Assembly: GCA_007127175.1 (NCBI GenBank)
Contig: SKZX01000433.1
Coordinates: 1 to 11,669 of the forward strand
DNA: 11,669 bases
DNA from: Desulfobacterales bacterium
Lineage (GTDB): Bacteria; Desulfobacterota; Desulfobacteria; Desulfobacterales; Desulfosalsimonadaceae
Direction: 5' to 3'
In this document: piece after piece, positions 5,886-11,669 of the stretch
Layout of the letters: every line of letters begins with the position of its first letter
Numbering within the stretch: position 1 is the first letter of the stretch
Translations under genes and position numbers: made by a program
The notes under the pieces: model-generated
The model's database searches: none
Told to the model about the DNA's origin: nothing
The model's input: the letters and a program-made list of their open reading frames with translations, nothing else

Positions 5886-7298
5886 TTATGCCGCCATTTT
5901 CTGGGCTTTCTCGGCTGCTTCCTCAATCGTGCCGACCATGTAAAACGCCTGCTCCGGCAGGTCGTCGTGCTTGCCGTCACAGATTTCCTTGAACCCGCGA
6001 ATCGTATCGTCGATCTTCACAAAAGCACCGGCAAGCCCTGTAAAGGTTTCAGCGACATGGAACGGCTGAGACAGGAAGCGCTGAATTTTTCTGGCCCTGG
6101 TAACGGTAACCTTGTCCTCGTCGGAAAGCTCTTCCATGCCGAGAATCGCGATAATGTCCTGCAGGTCCTTGTACCGCTGGAGAATGATCTGAACTTCACG
6201 GGCGACTGCGTAATGCTCTTCGCCGATAAAGTTGGCGTCAAGGATGCGGGAAGTCGAGTCCAGCGGGTCAACTGCCGGATAAATACCGAGCTCCGCAATT
6301 TGCCGTGAAAGAACAACGGTGCCGTCAAGGTGGGCAAATGTCGTCGCCGGTGCCGGGTCGGTGAGGTCGTCGGCAGGGACATAGACGCACTGAACAGCAG
6401 TAATCGAGCCGGACTGCGTAGATGTAATCCGCTCCTGGAGGTCACCGAGTTCAACGGCAAGGGTCGGCTGGTAGCCGACCGCAGACGGCATACGGCCCAG
6501 AAGCGATGACACTTCCTGGCCGGCCTGGGTAAACCGGAAAATATTATCGATAAACAGAAGCACGTCCTGGCCTTCCTCGTCCCGGAAATATTCGGCACTG
6601 GTCAATGCGGTCAGCGCAACACGGGCACGGGCACCGGGCGGTTCCGTCATCTGGCCGTAAACAAGGGCAGCCTTTGGCAGAACGCCGGAATCCTTCATTT
6701 CGTGGTACAGGTCGTTGCCTTCGCGGGTTCGCTCGCCAACACCTGCGAATACGGAAATACCGCCATGGTGCATCGCGATATTGTTGATCATTTCCATCAT
6801 GATAACGGTCTTGCCGACACCGGCACCGCCAAAAAGGCCCATTTTCCCGCCTCGCGGGAAAGGTACCAGAAGGTCGATAACCTTGACGCCGGTTTCAAGA
6901 ACCTGAACGGACACGTCCTGGTCTGTGAGCAGAGGCGCAGGCCTGTGGATGGGGGAAAGGTTCTCCTGAGAAACATCGCCAAGGCCGTCAACGGGCTTAC
7001 CGATAACATTCAAGACTCTGCCAAGTGCTGCGTGGCCGACGGGAACCATGATCGGGTTTCCCGTATCCTTGACCGGCATGCCCCGAACGAGACCATCGGT
7101 AACATCCATTGCGATGGTTCTTACAACGTTATCGCCAAGATGCTGGGCAACCTCGATGACAAGGTTGTCCTGTTCATCATTGATCGTCGGGTTGGTGAGA
7201 AGCAAAGCCGTTCTAATTTCCGGCAGTTTTCCCTGGTCGAACTCGACGTCAACCACAGGCCCCATTACCTGTGTTATTTTGCCAAAATTTTCAGCCAT
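5886..7298 (-). CDS. atpD: ATP synthase F1 beta subunit (catalytic)
   Basis: Catalytic subunit of the F1 hexamer that makes ATP from ADP and phosphate. The 470-aa length is typical. Visible are the P-loop GGAGVGKT (157-164), the catalytic glutamate in GERTREG (E189), Walker B VLLFID (246-251), and the C-terminal lever motif EELSDED (389-395), a mild variant of DELSEED. It starts at ATG with a perfect AGGAGGT six bases upstream, the strongest ribosome site in the operon. That fits the three copies of beta needed per enzyme. It lies 44 nt after atpG. Confidence 0.99.
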   Translation of the reverse strand: MAENFGKITQVMGPVVDVEFDQGKLPEIRTALLLTNPTINDEQDNLVIEVAQHLGDNVVRTIAMDVTDGLVRGMPVKDTGNPIMVPVGHAALGRVLNVIGKPVDGLGDVSQENLSPIHRPAPLLTDQDVSVQVLETGVKVIDLLVPFPRGGKMGLFGGAGVGKTVIMMEMINNIAMHHGGISVFAGVGERTREGNDLYHEMKDSGVLPKAALVYGQMTEPPGARARVALTALTSAEYFRDEEGQDVLLFIDNIFRFTQAGQEVSSLLGRMPSAVGYQPTLAVELGDLQERITSTQSGSITAVQCVYVPADDLTDPAPATTFAHLDGTVVLSRQIAELGIYPAVDPLDSTSRILDANFIGEEHYAVAREVQIILQRYKDLQDIIAILGMEELSDEDKVTVTRARKIQRFLSQPFHVAETFTGLAGAFVKIDDTIRGFKEICDGKHDDLPEQAFYMVGTIEEAAEKAQKMAA

Positions 7299-7342
7299 GA
7301 ATAGACCTCCTATTTGAAGACACGGAATTTGATCCTGGTTAA

Positions 7343-8245
7343 TTATCCCCTAAGGGCCTCGGCGCCGCCCACGATATCCATCAACTCCATCGTGATGGAC
7401 TGCTGCCTGGCCTTGTTATATGTCAGGGTAAGGCTTTCAATCATATCATCACATGCCTTTGTGGCGTTATCCATAGCCCGCATGCGGGCGGCATGTTCAC
7501 TTGTGGATGTTTCAAGCAGTGCATGAAAAATCTGAATAAAGATACTCTTTGGCAGCATGGTGTTCAGCAGGTCCGTTGCAGACGGCTCGCAGATATGTTC
7601 CGGAAGGTAACGGTAGACGTCATCTTCGGCCTTGGCCGCCGCCTGATCCGGCTGTTCGATCGCGACGATCGGCAACAGCTGTTTCACGATGGGAATCTGA
7701 TTGGCCATGCTGCGAAACTCGGAGTATACAATGTGAACCTCGTCATAATCGCCAAACAGAAAACCCTCGATCAGCTTCTGGCCAAAGGTGGAGGCGATGG
7801 TGAAACCGAACTTCGCCCCGACGACGTCAAGGTACTGATCGACAATGGTCAGCTTTTCCTTGCGCGCCCAATCCCGACCTTTTTTGCCGAAATTGCTCAG
7901 GGTCACATTGATCTCACGGCCTTTCAGCGCTTCAACGAAGTCTTCGGTCTTTTCGATCAGGTTGGTGTTAAAGCCACCGCACAACCCCCGGTCGGACGTG
8001 AGCATGACCACATGGACATTTTTCACTTCCTCCCTGGGAATGAGCAAGGGGCTGATTTCGTCGGTCGCTTTATCGGCAATGTTGCCCAGCACTTCGGCAA
8101 ATTTTTCCGCATACGGCCGGAAGGCGTCCATCGCACCCTGGGCGCCCCTCAGTTTGGAGGCAGCCACCATATTCATGGCACGGGTAATCTGCTTGGTCTT
8201 TTTGACACCCGAGATTTTGGATTTTATTTCTTTTAATGATGCCAT
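7343..8245 (-). CDS. atpG: ATP synthase F1 gamma subunit
   Basis: Central rotor shaft of F1 that drives conformational change in beta as it turns with the c-ring. At 300 aa it is slightly longer than the E. coli protein (287). Both ends that form the coiled coil are conserved: N-terminal KEIKSKISGVKKTKQITRAM and C-terminal NKARQQSITMELMDIVGGAEAL. The central domain has the family signature TSDRGLCGGFNTNL (83-96). The ATG start has only a weak ribosome site (GCGAG), unlike its neighbours. It follows atpA after 61 nt, one of the widest gaps in this compact operon. Confidence 0.98.
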   Translation of the reverse strand: MASLKEIKSKISGVKKTKQITRAMNMVAASKLRGAQGAMDAFRPYAEKFAEVLGNIADKATDEISPLLIPREEVKNVHVVMLTSDRGLCGGFNTNLIEKTEDFVEALKGREINVTLSNFGKKGRDWARKEKLTIVDQYLDVVGAKFGFTIASTFGQKLIEGFLFGDYDEVHIVYSEFRSMANQIPIVKQLLPIVAIEQPDQAAAKAEDDVYRYLPEHICEPSATDLLNTMLPKSIFIQIFHALLETSTSEHAARMRAMDNATKACDDMIESLTLTYNKARQQSITMELMDIVGGAEALRG

Positions 8246-8306
8246 ATATCAACTCGCTTATATACGCTTGGTCAAAATTGGAGTTACACGGACGGGCGGA
8301 GACCCA

Positions 8307-9821
8307 CTATATGGTATCCTTGAACTCTTCGCCGTATTCCGTAAGCGCCTTTTGCAATTTTGCGTCCAGTTCATCGCCGATAGTGCGCTTGTCTGCGATT
8401 TCCGTAAAAATTTCAGGGTAGCGGGAATCAATAAACTGGTACAGGCCGGTTTCATATTTTGCCAGTACGTTTGTCGGCAGGTTGTCCAGAAAACCCTTGG
8501 TTCCGGCATAAATAATAGAAACCTGCTTTTCCAGCGGCAGCGGCTGATACTGGGGCTGCTTGAGTATTTCAACCAACCGCTCCCCGCGAAGCAGTTGCTT
8601 CTGAGTGGAGGCATCGAGATCGGAACCAAAAGCGGCAAACGATTCGAGTTCCCTGTATTGGGCAAGGTCAAGGCGCAGGGTTCCCGCAACCTGTTTCATA
8701 GCTTTTTCCTGGGCTGCACCGCCGACGCGGGAGACGGAAAGACCGACGTTGATGGCCGGACGGACGCCTGCGAAAAAGAGGCCGGGCTCCAGGTATATCT
8801 GGCCGTCTGTGATGGAAATAACGTTGGTCGGGATGTATGCGGAAACGTCTCCGGCCTGGGTTTCGATGATCGGCAGGGCTGTCAGTGAACCGGCGCCAAG
8901 CTCGTCGTTGAGTTTGGCAGCACGCTCAAGCAGGCGTGAATGGTTATAGAAAATGTCGCCGGGAAACGCCTCGCGGCCGGGCGGACGACGCATGAGAAGG
9001 GATACCTGGCGATAGGCAACCGCCTGCTTGGACAAGTCGTCGTAGATGATCAGCGCGTGCTTGCCGTTGTCACGGAAATACTCGCCGATGGCGCATCCCG
9101 CATAGGGGGAAATGTACTGCAAGGTCGCGGGGTCACTGGCTGTTGCGGAGATGACCGTGGTGTACTCCATGGCACCGTGCTTTTCAAGAACAGCGACGAC
9201 CTGGGCAACCGTTGACCGTTTCTGGCCGGTAGCAACATAGATGCAGTAGACGTCACGCCCCTTCTGGCTCAGGATGGCGTCAATGGCAACGGCTGTTTTG
9301 CCGATCTGCCGGTCACCGATGATGAGCTCACGCTGTCCGCGACCAACCGGCGTCATGGCGTCAATGGCTTTCAATCCGGTGTAGAGCGGCTCGTGAACGG
9401 ACTTCCTGGCGATAACGCCGGGTGCCACCATTTCGATACGCCGGGTTTCGCTGGCTTCGACCGGGCCTTTGCCGTCAAGAGGCTCGCCGACCGCAGAAAG
9501 CACCCTGCCCAGGACGGCCTCACCGACCGGGACCTGTGCAATACGCCCGGTTCGTTTGACAATATCGCCTTCCTTGATATGGGTGTCGTCACCCATGATC
9601 GCAACACCGACATTGTCTTCTTCCAGGTTCATGGCAAGCCCCAGAACACCGTTGGAAAACTCGACGAGCTCCAATGCCTGAACTTTCTCCAGACCGTAAA
9701 CCCGGGCGATGCCGTCACCGGCCGACAAGACGATACCTGTTTCACTCAGCTCAACCTTCTTGTCGAACTCCTGAATCTGCTGCTTGATAATCTCGCTGAT
9801 TTCTTCGGCTTTTATTTCCAT
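8307..9821 (-). CDS. atpA: ATP synthase F1 alpha subunit
   Basis: Non-catalytic nucleotide-binding subunit of the F1 hexamer that alternates with beta. The 504-aa length is typical. Features are an N-terminal helix that contacts delta, the P-loop GDRQIGKT (169-176; the more common form is GDRQTGKT), Walker B ALIIYDD (256-262), and the arginine finger in SVSRVGGAAQ (R365), which reaches into the beta catalytic site. The ATG overlaps the atpH stop by one base (TAATG), indicating translational coupling. GGGGTG upstream inside atpH can serve as the ribosome site. Confidence 0.99.
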   Translation of the reverse strand: MEIKAEEISEIIKQQIQEFDKKVELSETGIVLSAGDGIARVYGLEKVQALELVEFSNGVLGLAMNLEEDNVGVAIMGDDTHIKEGDIVKRTGRIAQVPVGEAVLGRVLSAVGEPLDGKGPVEASETRRIEMVAPGVIARKSVHEPLYTGLKAIDAMTPVGRGQRELIIGDRQIGKTAVAIDAILSQKGRDVYCIYVATGQKRSTVAQVVAVLEKHGAMEYTTVISATASDPATLQYISPYAGCAIGEYFRDNGKHALIIYDDLSKQAVAYRQVSLLMRRPPGREAFPGDIFYNHSRLLERAAKLNDELGAGSLTALPIIETQAGDVSAYIPTNVISITDGQIYLEPGLFFAGVRPAINVGLSVSRVGGAAQEKAMKQVAGTLRLDLAQYRELESFAAFGSDLDASTQKQLLRGERLVEILKQPQYQPLPLEKQVSIIYAGTKGFLDNLPTNVLAKYETGLYQFIDSRYPEIFTEIADKRTIGDELDAKLQKALTEYGEEFKDTI

Positions 9822-10372
9822 TATACACTCTCACCCCTTTTTAAAGATTCACGCATATTTTTTAATTGTGTTTTGATACTGCCATCCAACACAAGATCCC
9901 CGATCTTTGTAACGATGCCGCCGATGATGTCCGGATCCTGGTGTGTCTCTATAACGACGTCTTTACCGGTCATCGTTGCAAGCGCCTGGCGGATCTGGTC
10001 ATAGGTGTCCGATGAAAGCTCGGTAGCGGAAACGAGATCAGCCCGCACGATTCCCTGCAACTCGTCAGCCAGCTTGCAGTAATATTCGCTGATAGCCCGG
10101 ATCTGGTTGAAGCGATGCTTTGAAAAGATCAAATTCAGGTAGGCTTTCATGACCTGTGATACTTCAAGGGAGTTAAGCACCGTCAAAAAAAGCTTTTTCC
10201 GTTTGGCAGAATCAAACAGGGGATTGTTGATGGTCTGCTCAAAATCCGGATTGTCATTGAGCAGCGCAATCAAACCATCCAACTCCTCCCTGTAGCGTTC
10301 CGCCTGGCCGTCTTCTTTTCCAATCAGAATCAAGGCCTTGGCATATCTTCTGGCAATCACTGAACTTCTCAC
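9821..10372 (-). CDS. atpH: ATP synthase delta subunit (peripheral stalk cap)
   Basis: Connects the top of F1 to the b/b' stalk (OSCP homologue). The 183-aa length is typical (about 175-185). The N-terminal helical bundle begins ARRYAKALILIGKEDG, and the C-terminal part carries the family segment DIIGGIVTKIGDLVLDGSIKTQL (about 149-171). It starts at GTG (10372), overlapping the atpF stop as GTGA, with a GGTGG-type site upstream. This and the TAATG junction with atpA indicate coupled translation of b, delta and alpha. Confidence 0.97.
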   Translation of the reverse strand: MRSSVIARRYAKALILIGKEDGQAERYREELDGLIALLNDNPDFEQTINNPLFDSAKRKKLFLTVLNSLEVSQVMKAYLNLIFSKHRFNQIRAISEYYCKLADELQGIVRADLVSATELSSDTYDQIRQALATMTGKDVVIETHQDPDIIGGIVTKIGDLVLDGSIKTQLKNMRESLKRGESV

Positions 10373-10941
10373 TTTGTCACCACCTTATCTAGATATTCTT
10401 TTACAAGTCGGTCATGGTCTTCATCGGTAATAAGGCTTTTCATGCGTTCTTCAGCCTTTTCAACGGCGCTGTCAAACAGCTCCGTTTCCAGCTTCAGCTT
10501 TGCCTGCGCAAATTCATAAGCAATGGTTTTGCGCGCCTGCTCCTCCATCTTGGCGGCTGCGGCTTCAGCCTGTCTCATAATATTTTCGCGCGCATCCTCA
10601 CCTTGCCGCTGGTACTGGCTGATAATCTTTTCCGCTTCCGCATCCAGGGCGGAAAGTTTTTCATTGTACTCGGCCAGTTTCTTTTCGGCCTCCTGCTTCT
10701 GCGTTTCAAGGTCCTTGAGCTGCTCCCTGATGGATCGAATCCGATCGGTGAAAAAATTGGCAACGGGCTTTCGGAGAATGAAAAAAAGAATCAGAACAAG
10801 GGCGGTAAAATTGATAATGCGGTATGTATCAGTGGCCTCCCACTGATCAGCGGCGTAGGCGGGGGGCGCCAGTGCATAAAGAAAAAAGGATGCCAAAGCA
10901 ATAACGGAAAGGCCGGTACGGATCATCACCTGGATTTTCAT
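10369..10941 (-). CDS. atpF: ATP synthase Fo b subunit, with signal-like N-terminus
   Basis: Peripheral-stalk subunit that anchors F1 to the membrane. The 190-aa protein is longer at its N-terminus than E. coli b (156 aa). It begins with a signal-peptide-like segment (hydrophobic core about 9-25 after Arg8, then an AYA cleavage-type site at 28-30). The true b membrane helix follows (about 42-57, RIINFTALVLILFFIL, then RKPVANFF). The rest (about 60-190) is a charged coiled coil. As I recall, an N-terminal signal-like extension is common in b subunits of deltaproteobacteria. The ATG directly abuts the stop of the upstream b' gene (TAAATG), and AGGGAGGG upstream provides the ribosome site. Confidence 0.96.
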   Translation of the reverse strand: MKIQVMIRTGLSVIALASFFLYALAPPAYAADQWEATDTYRIINFTALVLILFFILRKPVANFFTDRIRSIREQLKDLETQKQEAEKKLAEYNEKLSALDAEAEKIISQYQRQGEDARENIMRQAEAAAAKMEEQARKTIAYEFAQAKLKLETELFDSAVEKAEERMKSLITDEDHDRLVKEYLDKVVTK

Positions 10942-11367
10942 TTATACGGCCCTCCCTATCATTTTCTTACTGATTTCATTGGCATAAAACTCAATCTGGG
11001 ACTGCAGAGACACCCTGACTTCCTCGGTTTCCCGGGAAACCCTGGCCCGGATCTCCTCGAGATCCTTCCGTGCCTGTTCATTGATACGCTCAAGCATCGC
11101 CTGTTCTTCCTGCCGGGCTTTTTCCGCCATGGCGTCCTTCATTTTGATGCCTTTTTCCCTGGCATCCTTGATCCCGGCCTCAATGGCAGATGCTTTTTCA
11201 CGGGCATCGCTTTCAAATTGGCTGATTCCGCTTTCCAGCCCTTGGACCTTTTCCTTGCGTTTAGCGAGCATACCACGGATCGGGCGGTACGCTACGTAAT
11301 TCAAGGCCCAGACTAGAATAAGGAAATTGATCATCTGGATGATAATCGACCCATCGAGTTTTATCAT
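10942..11367 (-). CDS. atpF': ATP synthase Fo b' subunit
   Basis: A second, shorter b-type stalk protein (141 aa). A single membrane helix lies near the N-terminus (about 7-26, SIIIQMINFLILVWALNYVAY), followed by RPIRGMLAKRKEKV and a long charged coiled coil to the C-terminus. Two different b-type genes in a row indicate a b/b' heterodimeric stalk, as in cyanobacteria, chloroplasts, alphaproteobacteria and many deltaproteobacteria. It is the first gene of the operon. The ATG has GGAGG 8 nt upstream and about 65 nt of leader from the predicted promoter. The split between the names b and b' follows gene order and length. Confidence 0.94.
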   Translation of the reverse strand: MIKLDGSIIIQMINFLILVWALNYVAYRPIRGMLAKRKEKVQGLESGISQFESDAREKASAIEAGIKDAREKGIKMKDAMAEKARQEEQAMLERINEQARKDLEEIRARVSRETEEVRVSLQSQIEFYANEISKKMIGRAV

Positions 11368-11439
11368 TCTGTCACCCTCCGCATCACTGTCGCAATAATA
11401 TTTTTAGATGATTTTATAAAATTTTGATTTAAGCAAAAG

Positions 11440-11469
11440 TCCATAGCACCAATTGCGATGATTTGTCAA
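11440..11469 (-). promoter_or_regulatory. Likely promoter of the atp operon (TTGACA-N18-TATGGA)
   Basis: The minus strand has a perfect -35 TTGACA (11469-11464), an 18-bp spacer and a -10-like TATGGA (11445-11440). A TAAAAAATATT run directly upstream could act as an UP element. Transcription would begin near 11433, about 65 nt before the first gene. The -10 is imperfect, but no better candidate is present in the region. Confidence 0.5.
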
Positions 11470-11479
11470 AATATTTTTT

Positions 11480-11600
11480 ACCGGCTTCGTAAAAAGTCCG
11501 ATATCTGCGTTGCTTGCACTGCCTGAAGAGTCTCACGTACGGCTAAGTGCTCTCAATTCCACTGAAATTTCAAATACCTGGGTCTTGACCCGTTTTCAAA
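11480..11600. repeat. Putative dispersed intergenic repeat element
   Basis: A non-coding stretch that begins on the plus strand with GGCTTCGTAAAAAGTCC and contains an imperfect stem: TTG-ctt-GCACT-GCC (11510-11523) pairs with GGC-ta-AGTGC-tct-CAA (11541-11556). The palindrome GAAATTTC and the near-palindrome GGGTCTTGACCC (11580-11591) follow. From memory, the TTCGTAAAAAGTC edge and its complement GACTTTTTACGAAG recur in intergenic repeats of sulfate-reducing deltaproteobacteria. Only one copy lies in this window, so repetition cannot be shown here. The borders are approximate. Confidence 0.45.
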
Positions 11601-11607
11601 GACTTCT

Positions 11608-11641
11608 GATCGCGCCTGTTTATAGGCGCATCGTTTTTTTT
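11608..11641 (+). terminator. Plus-strand intrinsic terminator
   Basis: On the plus strand, GCGCCT-GTTTAT-AGGCGC (11612-11629) forms a perfect 6-bp GC-rich stem, extended by GAT/ATC with one bulged C. It is followed after G by TTTTTTTT (11634-11641). The minus strand has no T-run on its exit side, so the signal points right. No plus-strand gene ends before it, so it either stops transcripts of the repeat element or antisense transcripts from the atp region, or is part of the element. Confidence 0.7.
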
Positions 11642-11669
11642 ACAATTTCAATAAAAACCCCTATTCCCC

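Noticed and set aside
5430..6308. Long plus-strand open frame of 292 codons opposite atpC and the end of atpD
   Set aside because: It is antisense to two strongly conserved genes, shows no domain or ribosome site, and is explained by the GC-biased codon pattern of the real genes.
7493..8888. Plus-strand open frames of 247 and 347 codons opposite atpG and atpA
   Set aside because: Both lie opposite intact ATP synthase genes and show composition expected from reverse-complement reading; no recognisable protein features.
10414..11316. Plus-strand open frame of 300 codons opposite atpF and atpF'
   Set aside because: Its Phe/Leu-rich, membrane-like look is the mirror image of Lys/Glu-rich coiled-coil codons (AAG/GAA read as CTT/TTC), not evidence of a membrane protein.

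Overview
This window is an ordinary housekeeping stretch of a bacterial chromosome. Every gene I can support lies on the minus strand, so transcription runs from high to low coordinates. The gene set suggests a sulfate-reducing-type deltaproteobacterium (Desulfobacterota, probably Desulfobacterales). The reasons are an F-type ATP synthase cluster ordered b', b, delta, alpha, gamma, beta, epsilon without the a and c genes, a b subunit with a signal-like N-terminus, RNase Y, a 6S RNA next to zapA, and an intergenic element that looks like a dispersed repeat of that group. The lineage is inferred from layout and remembered families, not from a search.

Layout in the direction of transcription. 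At 11669-11368 is a non-coding region. It holds a repeat-like element, a plus-strand intrinsic terminator and the likely promoter of the ATP synthase operon. At 11367-5454 is the seven-gene operon atpF'-atpF-atpH-atpA-atpG-atpD-atpC, tightly packed and closed by a strong hairpin terminator at 5408-5372. At 5313-3940 is a three-gene group: a GlmU-type nucleotidyltransferase that has only the N-terminal domain, a short coiled-coil protein (ZapB-like), and ZapA. At about 3866-3682 is a 6S RNA gene (ssrS) with its own promoter. At 3443-1881 is rny (RNase Y), and at 1735-440 is tyrS (tyrosyl-tRNA synthetase). At 439-44 is the promoter and leader region of a ribosomal RNA operon, with a near-consensus promoter and boxB/boxA-like antitermination signals. 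The first 43 nt of 16S rRNA run off the window at position 1.

Functionally, the atp genes encode all of F1 plus the peripheral stalk of the ATP synthase; the membrane a and c subunits must lie elsewhere. The middle group links cell-wall precursor synthesis (UDP-GlcNAc) with Z-ring assembly. 6S RNA, RNase Y, TyrRS and rRNA form a block for transcription control, RNA turnover and translation.

I found no mobile element with coding capacity, CRISPR array, defence system or tRNA gene, and no convincing new biological system. The most useful observations are the 6S RNA, the single-domain GlmU, the rRNA promoter/leader, and the repeat-plus-terminator element upstream of the atp operon.
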